A DNA stretch of 64,000 nt from Phlebotomus papatasi (taxonomy: Eukaryota > Arthropoda > Insecta > Diptera > Psychodidae), in NCBI RefSeq assembly GCF_024763615.1, contig NC_077222.1, positions 88,412,001 through 88,476,000 of the forward strand. Direction: 5' to 3'. Below, piece after piece: positions 1 to 12,700 of this stretch (positions are counted from its first letter, which is position 1; the number at the start of each line of letters is the position of its first letter). The translations under genes and the position numbers were made by a program. The notes beneath the pieces are model-generated. The model did not search any database. It was not told where the DNA came from and worked only from the letters and a program-made list of their open reading frames with translations.

Positions 1-3000
1 TCCAGGCGAAAAGGTATCTTATAATACGGAAAAACTTCTCACTTTTTAAATATTTAGCATAAAGGTAGCGAGTGCAAAAAAAAATCCCATATAAATTTAA
101 ATCGAAGTGCGAGAAAGTGACTTCAAATTTCAGGCAACTTGCCAGCTTTTGACAATGCTCCCGAAGTCATCCACATGTCTCTTTACCTGAACCTCTGGTT
201 ACAGAGCATTCTGAAGCTCAGTAAAGGGCAACGCTATCAATAGCTCCCAAGGTTAGGAGGCTCACGAGATCCTAAATCTTGGATCGTCAATACTGGTCCC
301 TTAGTATTCTGAAGCGATGGGATACTTGACGGTCTCTTTCTCTACAATATGGGAAGTTGGTTTTGCCCATTGCTGGCCACTGGCTTTGTTACGTTACGAC
401 AAGTTACGCCTTCTGTTTAACCGATTTGACTCGTTGTAAGCCCCTCATTTCCTTGAATACCTTCTCTTGCAATCACCACTTAGCCAGGAATTCCTAGAGT
501 CGCACCATCACCCTTGCACAAACCCTCACTCGAGGTTTGAGTGAGAGCCCCCTTTGAAAATTGAGTACTTAATGCTAAATTTTAGGGAAAGCGGCATTGA
601 CACATCTGAGGATTAGCCGAGAGTTTAGTTATAGTAAAGTGTGCTAATCCGGGCACTTCGCTATCTGGATCGTTTATGACTAATCCACTTAAAATAATAT
701 TTTTATTTTTATTTCCGTAATATAGTCACTACAATAACATAAACTATTCAAGTTTGAGAAAAAGCAAAAATAATATTTTAATCCATTAAATAAGTGAGTG
801 CAATCGACTCATTTCAATTTTGGGTCAGCTGGGTACTTCACTAAAATTTTTCTAGCAGTTATATTTTCGCTCATGACAGCTGGTTGATTGAAAACATTTA
901 TTGTTTTTTCCTTGTGAAAAAGGTATATTAAATACAAATTATTAATTAAAAGTGAATTAGCGAAAAGGCGATCCACTCAGTACATGCTGACTTATTTCAG
1001 TATTATCATTATTTTATAAATTTTCTTTAATATTTTTGATATTTTTTTTATATTATAATACTCAATGAAACAGTGAATATAATTCTATGGATTTAGAAGA
1101 AGTAAAAAAGAATTTCATCAGTCCATAAACAAGCGTTTAAGTAGCACCCTTCGGGAAACGATCCAGTTACACCACCTTACTATATATTAGAAATAATGGT
1201 CAAACTACGTTTCCATCATTTTCCACTAAGTCGTCTCTCGGCTTAAGTCGTAAGTGTGTCTAGGACATAAGTCTCTTTAATGCTGCTGGTCTTAATCCCT
1301 GATCTCTTCCCCCCTCTCTGAAAATTGTAAGAGTCACATTCACAACAGTGTGTATGAGTATTTTAGTTTCTATTCCTGTAAGCCTTGAAGGGACTCACTA
1401 ATATTTAAAAAAAAGAAATTGGAGAACTGAAAGTGTCACCCATTTTTTTCCACTTTATTGGAGTGAACTGTTCATGGCGACTGATGCTCGCGCACTAAAG
1501 TACTAGTGGTAATTGCCATAAGCAACAAGAGCACCATATAACAACCTTCAGCACCCGCCCTGGGATGGTGTCTTCAGTGTGTCATAGGAATCGAGAATTA
1601 GGATTGGTAAGTTTCGCCGTCGACTGAGTTAACAACTGTCGAATGAGCCGTACGCTCTATATTCCCAAAAGGGTTTTGCTTTAAAAAATTATAAATATAA
1701 AAAGGAAATATCTTTGCGATAATTTAAAAATTCTTCATTTTCTAGCTTCTTTACTAATGTAAGCAAACAATTGAAGATTTGTAAACAATAGCCTAGATTC
1801 CTGCAACATTCTACTTTGCGATTACGTACAAACATTAGAAAAATAGTACTTCAAATAGCCAGAAAGATTTTCTCTATGGAGTCACTGGTGACTCAATCGT
1901 CCATAAAAGGTGATGGGCCACAATGAAGGGACTGGGGAATTCTACAAGTAATATTATTTTCTTTTAAATGACAATTAAAAACATTTCTAATAAAATTGTG
2001 CAAAATATCCGATCTTTTTAAGGCATATTTAACACATTTATCCACATTATTTTTATAGATGATGAGTGGTAACTTCATTGTATTAGTCGTATTAGTAAAG
2101 ACTGATTTTATTTATCCAAATTAGCAAAGGAAGGAAACAGAATTCTTATATTATCTTACGATCAAAATAAAAGATTTCCTCTTTTTTTTATTCGTTTAGT
2201 AAAGTTATTTATAATATATTTTCAGAAGGTCAGGAATTGCTTTAGGGAACGTTTTCAAAATTCATCAGTTTTTATATATTTCTCATTTCTGCATTCTTGT
2301 AATTTTCATTTCTCATAATTTCATGAATATTTTGTTCTTATTTTTTTTAATTCTGCCAAAGAAATTGTTTTGTGGAAACACATTTTTTGCGAAAATAAAT
2401 TAATTAATTTAAACAGAATTAATATGATAATTTTTATAAGAATTTTAATAAGGCACTTATACCACTGCACCAGCTTTTGTAAAGAAAAATTGCTCTTATT
2501 TTCATTTAAAATAGCATTCAAAGTGGTAAAGTAAGAAAAAGCTTCACTTTTTATTTGGTTTGATACCCTCTTCTTTGAACTGCAAAAACTCTAACACGAT
2601 TTTTACTATCGAATGTTTATTTTGCGCCAGAGAACTCTACCAAAATTATAAGAAGAACCATTACCTATAATTTTTTTCAGAATAATTTGCATAAGTTCTG
2701 GTCTTGATATATCAAACTCCTGTCGCTCCTATTCATTGTAAAAATGCCAGTCCACTTTTAATTTCAGAAATCCCTTAACATTGACATTTAATTTTTAAAA
2801 TTCAAGCTTCTGAAGTAGCAAATGGCACAGAAATTAATTGAATTCCTACCCTTTAATTAGTACCTCCAGTTGAAAGCCTCAACACCTGGCATTTGAGTCA
2901 GACATTGCAATTGAATTGCACTTCTGCAACAAGTTATATGTTTGCAAAGAGCATTCATTGAAACTTTTACTCTTGTCTTTGGCAGAAGCCTTCCGTGGTT

Positions 3001-3421
3001 CTTCTGGCCTGAGAAACCCTGCTGGTGTGGCCCTCAAGCACACCTTCCAGGGATTGCATAATCCCCTTCCGATGCACACTGGTCAGCATTCCGCGAATTC
3101 CGCATATGCAAAGGGGGAAAAGTGCGTTAGGAATGGCGCAACACGTGAAGTGCGAAGATGGAATAGGCGATATATCTCTGCTACAGCTAAAGATGTTCCG
3201 GGTGATCCCTCTCATTTTGTCTCTTGGAAAAGTCTTTTGTAGAGAGTGGCTGATGTTACAAAATTGGAAGACATCATTTGCAACATGCTGGCATCTTTCT
3301 CTGCAGTCTTGGGAGGCAAAGTCCGCCCCTCCTTGGCGCCTTGGCCTGTGTGAAGCTGGTTTTTCTGTATTTTAGGCATAAGGCACCAACATTGTGTCTT
3401 CACGGTTTGCCTTAAAGCCAA
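1..3421. other. gene-free stretch with degenerate repeats upstream of gene 1
   Basis: No open frame here has splice sites, a signal peptide or a recognisable domain. About 130-560 is visibly richer in G and C than its surroundings and may be a decayed transposon, but I cannot classify it. About 1190-1270 is the right half of the palindromic MITE family annotated at 7564 and elsewhere (core CTCTCGGCTTAAG). About 1340-1910 carries scattered sequence shared with the piggyBac-type MITE at 33059 (for example AAGGGTTTTGCTTTAAAAAA), so an eroded copy is likely. The last 500 bases before 3422 have mixed composition and no repeats, as expected for a promoter-proximal region. Confidence 0.5.
1190..1275. 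mobile_element. half copy of palindromic MITE (family M1)
   Basis: The sequence ends in the M1 right arm (CACTAAGTCGTCTCTCGGCT followed by TAAGTCGTAAGTGTGTCTAG). Only this arm is recognisable; the left arm is missing or too diverged. The better copies are in the 7.5-11 kb region and at 51272. Confidence 0.5.
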
Positions 3422-3452
3422 TATAAAAGCCAACAGCCGTTGCTGAGTAACA
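3422..3452 (+). promoter_or_regulatory. core promoter of gene 1 (TATA box and initiator)
   Basis: TATAAAAG sits at 3422-3429. An AACAGTT initiator-like sequence places the likely start at A3452, 30 bases downstream of the first T, which is the normal spacing in insects. The inferred 5' UTR runs to 3774 and contains a short upstream reading frame beginning near 3671. The sequence CTTGGCGCC occurs at about 3332 and again ahead of the gene 3 promoter. Confidence 0.7.
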
Positions 3453-3774
3453 GTTTAAAAGCATAACGTTTCCGCTCAAGACGTCTCGTTTGGAGCTTTT
3501 TTCCACAGGCTCTGTTTGTGAGGCCTAAAGTTTGGGTTTAGTTTTTTTTTATTATTGTTGAGAGGGAAAGGTTCGTGATTTAAATCAAAAGTGTCCAAGT
3601 GCGTGTCCTAAGCCCAAGGTGTTAGTGTGAGGGGGAATAACATCAATTGGAGGTTAATTGGAGCATATAAATGATTGAAGTGTAAATTGGATTTAAGCCA
3701 TCAACGACTCCCAATTAGTGGTGCAGAGATCTTCCCATTTTTGGCCGTAGCACCATCATCAAACAGCAAATAAA

Positions 3775-6700
3775 ATGTCTAAGGTGTTTCTAGTGGTATG
3801 TTTGTGACACAAATTGATGGATTTAACTGCCAATATTTATCTAAATTGACAATCATCATGTCCATGTTTCTACTAACATCGTAGCACGTTAATTAAACTG
3901 GTTAATTTGTGATGGAAATTCTGCACAAGAAAATCCAGCAAGAGAGATTACCAAGATGATGGTTTCCGTGAAATAGATAATTTTTGCAGTGAAATGAAAA
4001 AGATCCAGAAAAAGAAGTGACGGAAATTGTGTAAACCATCATAAACCTCATATGATTATCACTAAGTAAAAATCGTAACACAAATGTCCATTCAGTGATT
4101 GGGATCAAAAGAGCAAAAGATTGCATAACAACCATTTATGAGATATTTTACAAAAATCAGAGACATCAAACTTCCTCTTTAGATGATAAAAGAGCCACCA
4201 CAATCAATAGAAATTGAATTAAATAACAAATATTTTTAAAAGAATTAAACAAAATCAAGCGAGACTTTCTCTATTTGGATGCGCGTGGATTTTCTATCGA
4301 GAGTGAATGCATCTACATAATAAATATGTATAAGATTTCGCGTCATGATACTCTTCCTCAATGGTACTCATTCCACACGAGACTTTATCAATTTGAAACA
4401 GGTGTAAAATATATCCAAATATGCAGTGATTTATTTACTAGTCACCGTCAGCGCCACGTGAAGACAATTATGTAATTTTGCAGTGGCACAATGATGAATT
4501 ATCTCAACTTTCACGTTGGTAGCATCTTCGTCAGATGGAAATTCAACCCAGGCTTAATGCCAGGCCATATTTTGCAAATAGACTTCCTCTTAATCAAAAC
4601 AGCAATCAACATCATCCCAAACAATTGGGAGGAAGTTCAAGTGTTTTGTGTCTAAAGACACACGAAAAAAGACCCATTGAGACTATTATAGACATCTTGA
4701 GAGTCATCTCTTAAACACCCATCATGATACTCACAATTTCCATCAACACAATAAAACCCAATTTAACTCATAGCGGCAAAAAGCGCGCCAATTTGCCACG
4801 AGCATGCAGAGATTGAATTGCAGAAGTCAAAATGATTGTTTTTGAACCATGATCATTATCAATTTTAAGGGGGAGGTATCTTGTGAACAATTGTATTTGC
4901 ATGAAATAATTAGTCATTAAAGTTCACTATACACGGGAGAAAGTATAAAGAGATAAAAGAGATATTAAAACATTTTAAATATTTATCAAAAAATAAATAA
5001 AATTATAAACATTTTAGCATTAAATTTATTATTTAATGTTAGTGGCCGATATTGCAAGCTAGTTGAAATTTAATGCAGTTTCCCTAATTAGGAGACGTGA
5101 CTGCATTTGAATGCACCTATCTATGAACATTTCAATTTTTCTATTATTTCTTAAAGAAAAATTCTATGCTATAAACAATACTTGATATTTCTAACTTTTA
5201 TATTTAATTGAAAATTTTAAATATTTAAAAATTGGTTCATTCAAAAGCAGGTCACTTTCCATAACAATCATGAATAACTCTAAACCATATTAAGATGACA
5301 AAATGATTTATAACTCCTTTAATTTGATCTTTATGTGAATTCCTTAAAAAAATAGGATTAAAATTTTGTGCTTTTCATTTTATTCATCTACTTGTCGAAT
5401 TTGTTCTTTTTTTTGAATACCTAAAACACTGACCAAATGTAATAAATTTTAAAAAGTACTCACGACCGACGACGATTAAAATTAGCTTAGCTATGGAGGA
5501 ACTTAACAAATTTAAAATTAAAGTTTTTGAACTAAATTGCAAGAATCTTAAGTGGGAAGTGGGGTACCTTTGAATTGGGGTAGTTTAAAAATTAGTCTTT
5601 TACTCCTACTTATAAAACGAATTGTGGCTTATTTTAAGGTAATTTAGCTTCTAAATTAATCTGTGGAGCAAAATTATTATCGCACAATATTTTCCAGTTC
5701 CAAAATAGGACAAAAAAGCCCAATTTTAAAACTGCCCAATTCAAAGGTGCCCCAGTTCCCCATATAAATGTTTTAATAAAAAAGATTTTGAATAAGTGAT
5801 ATTTTGAGATGATCTACACGGATACAAAACTTTACTAAAAAGTTAAAAAAAAATAATGTATAAAACTTCAAAATATTTTTTCAAAAAATAATATAGCTTA
5901 AATAATTTAAAAAATATTTTCCCGTAACAAAAAACCAAAACATAATTTAGATAGGTTATTTTTCTTATAACATCTTCACACTAGGAGAAATTAAAAAAAA
6001 TCTTTTTGTAAAGAAAACTTCTCCTATCATCTCCCCCCCTTTGTAAGTAGAAACGTCAAGTTTTTTTTTTTTTTGCAAAAAGGCATATTTTGACGAAAAT
6101 TGCTTATAGTGTGTAAACGGCATTACTCTGAATAAAGATTTAAATATTTAACAAAATTATTTAATAAGACTTATCACGAAAAAACAATAATTTTACAATA
6201 ACTTCAATATTTAAAGTATAATATATGACTTTGTATTCTTACGGTTCATAAAAATTCAAGATCGAAGTAATGTATTGAATATATTTATTTAAAAAATTCA
6301 AAAAGCAAATTACTATAGTTTTCTAGACCTGGTATTAAAATGACTTAAAAAGCATTGCATTAATATTGAACATTGCTATTGGGTGAGATTCTTAACAACC
6401 TCCCCTATTTGATTTCATTCAATTTAAAAATAAAAATATTAATATTAATATTATGTATGAATATTATTTACTTTATGTAGCAAATTGCATTATAGGATAA
6501 GATAGGATAATTCGGAATCACATCTATTTTGGAATTTTAAGATTTTCTCACTGTTTCACGTGATCAAAGAGAAAAAGAAAACCGCGAAGTAGTACTAGAC
6601 TTCGCATTCGAGAGTACTTCTTTGTCATTTTTATTTTTTCCATCTTTAAATTGTTAGGAAATGCCAAAGTTCCGAATCAGATGTGATTTTAAATTATCCC

Positions 6701-9700
6701 ATCTTACCCAATCTACGTTTTTTCATTTTTTTTCTTCAAAAGCAGTTTCATAAGATATCAATTCTTAAATATTTAAGTGCTAATAAATTTTGATATTGGA
6801 TTATTGTTCTACCTTGCTAACAATATTTTAAAATTTATTATTAGATTTTTAACAAATTAATTACTATTTTAAATTCGTTTCATATGCTATTTGGTAAGTA
6901 ACCTTAATTGTGAAAATTGAAATTTTGAAAAATTTCTGATTTTTATAGTCAAAAGTAAAAATTGCATTTTAAGGAGTTTTTTCCTTAATTCCTATTATCA
7001 TAATTCGCAAAATATTTCATCTTAATATTGCTTAGAACTTTAAAAAATAAGAAGTTAAGTCGTATTATCGTGGGATGCGACTTGTCATCCTTCCTTCAGA
7101 TGCGTGCCCTAGTTTGCCTGTATCGCCTGATATCGGCGGGATGCCCGGAATACTTGGTTTACCTCTTGATGAGGAGGAGTTCGGCGAGGGTTCAGGGGTC
7201 ATTGTGCCAAGGGCAGAGTGAGACACATTTTATAAAACTTTATTCATCAGGAAAGTCTCATTGTATAACTCGCTTCCCCGTGAGGGCCGTATGGCATCAC
7301 GGGGTATCCAGAGAAACTTCCAAACTGGGCTTGACCAGTGACGTCCTTTTTCTTAATCAACTGTTTTTCTGCATTTTGTTTACCTTTTTCTTTCTTTTTG
7401 TCAATTTTCGTTTACTCAGTTTCTTTATTATCACGCCACGCATTTGTAAGAGGGTACTAGTTTTATTAAATAAATTGAAATTGAAAGACAGTTTATTCAA
7501 AATATTTTGGAAATGTGTCTTAACCGTTACTACGTGATGCCATGTTTGCGATAACCTTTATAAGCTAGACGCACCTACGGCTTAAGCTGAAAGGCGGCTT
7601 AACGTAATTATAGACAAAATAATGATTAGACTGCATTCCCATGAGTTTCCCACTAAGCGGTCTTGGCATAAGCCGTAAGTCAGTCTAGAGCATTAGGCCT
7701 ATATGGGGCAAAAAAATCGAAATAATTTTAAACTCAAATAAAATACAAAATTAAACTAGTCAAGGACTTCATGTTATACTTTTAAATAGATAAATTAAAA
7801 AAAAGGTAAAGTTTAATACTTTTTAGACAAGAGACTTAGTCCAGTTCCTGAAGTTTTTAAATTTTAAATAACAAGCAATTTCATTGGTTTCTAAGAAGCT
7901 AATGAATCATTCCCCCTTAATATCTAACTTTAAGTCAAAGTTTTTCGAAAAAAAACTTGAGTAATTGTAATTTAGAGAAGTTAGGCCGTATGACTAATGC
8001 CCTGGACAGACATACGCCTTAAGCCGAGAGACAGCTTAGTGGGAAATTGATTAATATGTAGTGGTATCATTTTTTTTTTTTAAATTATAACTACACTAAG
8101 CTGTCTCTCGTTTTAAGCCGTAGTGGTATCCAGTACGTAAGCCTTAGGCCTGAATCCCGTAGAAGGTTTAAATTTAGAGCATTATCCACGTGAAATTACA
8201 TTTTAGTTTCACTGCTTTCCTTGTTTTACTGGAGTTTTATATTTCAAGGAGAGCAATGGAATAAAGTAAAATGCCCTCACTCTAGCGGTGGCTCAATTTT
8301 TAAATGTTTGATGGTTAATTTCTATGAAATTGTTACTGATTCGTATTATTTTTGGAATAGTTGACCTAATAAAGTTAGATAATACGCTAAATATTATAGC
8401 AACACTGATAAAAATAAAAGGGTCAAATTGACCCTTTTCCAAAGGATGGATCATATTTGACTCTTTGAAAGGGTCACCAGGAACCCTTCGAAAGGGTCAC
8501 GGTTTTGACATCTATTTAATTCCGGAATAAATGAATAAAAAAACAATGAAAAAGTGATCTTTGGTGTTCGCTCAGATGAGAGAAATATGATATCAATAAT
8601 AAGTTTACAATAAAACATGATTATTCGTGATAAATGTGCATACTAAATTTCAAGAGATACAAAAGTGAACCTTTCAAAGGGTCAAATACGATCCATCTTT
8701 TTGAAAAGGGTCAATTTGACCCTTTTATTTTTACCAGTGAAATATAAACTGAATAAATAACTCTAACTGATCGAGTCGAGGAACCGGTCGACTGAGGGCA
8801 CTTTATTTTACTTTCTAAATAATATGGCTTAGGTAAAAATCTTAAATTTTAATTTATTTAAGCTAAGGCACATACCATGAAAACTCTTCATAAATAAAAT
8901 ATTTTGCTAATTTAATTTCGTATAGTCGTAAATTCATAATAAAAACAGGAAACATTTGAATTGAAAAAATAAATATGAATTCAAATTCAAATTCGACCCC
9001 ATACTATTTTATACTATCAATGTGTATTAGCTTTTGGTTTATTTCAGAATATCATTTAATTTGTCAACTTTCGAAAATAGTATACTAATTAAAAAAAAAA
9101 GATTTTTGTTTGAAAATTGATTAGATATTTCCCCCTTGACTATCGTTAACCAATATTGCGGAATCACCCAGATGAATCTCACAAATTTACTAATAAACTC
9201 TCGATAATTCTGCTGGTTCAACTTACGCAATGGCCAGCAACGAGAGCAATAATTGAACAACGCATCTGGTGGCTCGAAGAATCTGTCCCAAATTGCTCTC
9301 TATTGTGAAAGAAAATCCACTCATATCGATTTTTAATAGTCGCCGTGATTCACTTATTGCGAAACTGTGCAAAAAAAGAGATACACACGCCATGGTAATC
9401 CATCCCAGAGACAGTTCTATAACACTGGCCAATAAAAGAAGGCGAAAACATCTCTTCCGCTTTCATATTTCACTTTCATTCGATGATACGGAAATTTTTG
9501 GAGTGAGGAAACGGCCAGCATAAAAACATCGTGTTCCAGCTGCTAAATGTAACTGTTTGCAGAAATTGCAGAAGCAAATGAATGCAATTTGAGCGAGAAA
9601 ATAGCCAAAATCACACGGTTAACGTCTTATATCATTTCAAATATGGCATCTTGGACTTGGTCATTGAGTCAATGTGGAAGTCCAATTGTTGTAGACAAAA

Positions 9701-12700
9701 TTCACAAGACATCCGAAGTGAAGGGTATCATGAACCTATTTTCTACTTTTATGCACAATTTTGCTCGTTCAAGCAATTTCCGAGGTGGTTCTTTCGCAAT
9801 GTCTCCAACTGTTTCATCTAGTTCCATTCGTCAGCTTCCAAGACCTGAGGCATTAGTTAATCATGCCAATTAACATTGCAGATTGCGCTCGTGATGGTGG
9901 CCAATGGAGTGTTGGACGCCAAGAGTGCAGACAAGAACGCCAAGAAGGCCTTCTCAGCTAAACCCACCAAAGGTCCCAAATCCGTTGTTGAGCAATTCAG
10001 CGGACTACCAGAGGATGATGTCAAGTTCATCAAGGAACTGGACAAACAATTTAAGCTCCACGGAGACAAAATCAAAATCAGAATTGAGAGGGACAATAGC
10101 ACAGCTGCTGCAGGATCCGGGAAAAACTCCAAGAGAGGTCTAGATGGAGATCTTGGGTAAGATTATACTCTTCCGAAATCATTATTCCAAAAAGGGTTAT
10201 CTTATAATGCGCGTTGCGTATTCGTACCTTATACGGTCTACAGACTGACGATTTAATATCATTTAGTTAACCTTCCAAATCCTTACAGATCAAAAGATAA
10301 TTCGAGAGATGGCTAAGTTTAATCACTGTAAACCGTTAACCTGCATTGTAATGCGCTGGACACACCTACGGTTTAAACCGAGAGGGTTTAACGCAATTAT
10401 CATAAAAATAATGATTAGACTACATTCCCAAGAATTTCCCACTAAGCCGTCTGTCGGTTTAGCCGTAATGGCCTTGACAGACTTGAGGATTAGCCGGGAG
10501 ACGGCTTAGGGTAATTATATTCGAAATAATGGCTAAACAACATTTCTATCATTTTGCACTAAGCCGTCTCTCGGCTTAAGTCTTAAGTGTGTTGAGGCCC
10601 TAAGTCTGTCTAGAGCACACATCTTCGAGTTTTTCCTTAGGGCTAGCCTAGGTTTAGGCTGATCCATGAAAATATTTAGCTCGTAAAATGTGCCAGTAAA
10701 GGATTTACTTAAAGTGAATATATGTAAAGGACCTCTAATCGATGATCGTAGGCCTCTAGTGTATGATAGAGTTTGGGATAACCATTTGCTACCAAATTTA
10801 CACGCTAAATATTCTCAAGGATCAGGCTAAGTCTACTTGAGTCCCTACCCTAGACATGTAAGCGGAGTAATACCCTAGACAGACTTACAGCATAAGTCGA
10901 GAGACGCCGTTTTAGAGAACTGATTTGGGAATGTAGTCGCCTAATCATTATGTTTATTATAACTAATTACGTAATGTCACCTCTCGACTTAAGTGACAGG
11001 TGTATCCATCACATTAAAATTAATTTTAAGTTAATTTTTAAGTTAAGTAATTAACACTAAACCTCTACCGACCGTTTTTGGTCGTTTTTCTGTCAAGTGA
11101 GAAACCGCCAAACCGCGGTAGGGTAGGTTACTCAACAAACTTGTCTTACAAAAAAGCAAAAAATTTAAATTTAAGCAGTGAAAAATATATTACATGCATA
11201 TTTTAAGAAATTCTTTAAGTTTGATAGTGACATTGTACCGATTAAGTATGTGTTAATTTTAAACCGGTCAATTTGACCGGGTCTTAGTAGTGTTAAATTA
11301 ATTTCAGATTCTCAAATCGTTCTCCATTTTTTTATTTATCAAATGTAGGAAAATGAGGCAATCTAAATCAATTAATACATTTTCGGTTAACCCCAAAACT
11401 TTCACATTTTTCATGTTTATTAGATAATATCTTTGTGGTTAACCTATTTTTATGAAAAGTTATTCACTAAAATCTAAAGATTCTATACCACATTCATAAA
11501 AAATAAAACGGTTTTTTCATTGGTTTTCCAAATATGTTACTAAACCTTTACACTTGCATGGCACTTAAGGTTTAATTTCGTTTCCGAAAACTTCCAATTT
11601 ACATACAGTCAGTAGAACCCCTTAACCCTTTACAGACGAGTGGAACACCGGTGTCCCAAACACAAAAACATTTCTTTTTAACTATAGAAAGTTATTTTCT
11701 ACTATAAATAGCCCGAAAAAGTAGTTTTTATTTTTAGGGCACCGGGGTCCCATTTGGCCTTCAACGGTTAAGTTCTAAGACTCCTGAGGATTAATTACGC
11801 TTATTCAAAATTTCTTCAAAGATCTCACCAATAAGTATAACCTCGTGGATTAACTAAAATTAATCCATGTGACTAAACCTCAGGTCTGAAGAGGACTTAA
11901 GGCAATGAAAGTTCAGCCACTTAATGTATAGACTATGTATTCTTTTTGCAGAATTTTTAAAAGTATCTAATAAGCTTGATAAAGGCACGGATTAACCAAC
12001 TTGCTTATTGAAAAATTTAACCTCATAATTGTAACCACAAACTAAAATGTTACTCTTACTAGTCAATCAAATCACAAAGTTACACCTTGTAAAACTCGAA
12101 TCTGATTAATACACTTTAAGATTGTACAACGTAAAATTTTTTAAAACAGTATTCCCATAATTCTAACGACTCCTTCAGACGTGAGGTCTAACAACAGGGG
12201 TAGTCGTTTATTGATTAAAGAAAAGCCGTTTATTGATTAATTTTTTTTTTACAATAATGGTGAAATAAGTGTAAATATTTGTTTGGAATTTTTAATTTGG
12301 ATATCTAAATGAAAATATATAATATTTTAGGAATAAGATTAGGCCCACAATCAAAAGACATAACAAGTTAAACTTTACGAGATTTATAGGATATAACTCT
12401 CTTCAATTTCTTTCATAGGGAAACTACAAAATATCGACAAGCTTGAAATTTCGGTCAGCTTGTAATTTCGTCCACTTCTTCTATTCGTCAAATTTTTATG
12501 AATTTTTGATTTTTCCATATACTATACAGATTATGTATTGTAAAAAAGACAAAAAATGTCGCTTCGACGAACGAAATAATGTGAAAAAGACTTTTGAAGA
12601 ATTTCAAAAGGGCAAAAAACTATGAGAATCAAAGCGGCCGAAATATACCGCAAAACCATGTTTATATTTTTATTCATTTTAAAATGTATTAATAATTATT

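Noticed and set aside
2916..3375. Overlapping frames in the upstream region of gene 1
   Set aside because: They lie just before a good TATA box/initiator pair, overlap each other in different frames, and have no recognisable protein.
9269..9873. Short frames just upstream of exon 2 of gene 1 as an extra exon or alternative first exon
   Set aside because: No ATG plus signal peptide with a donor in the right phase was found, whereas exon 1 at 3775 fits exactly. An intronic enhancer or alternative promoter here remains possible but unsupported.
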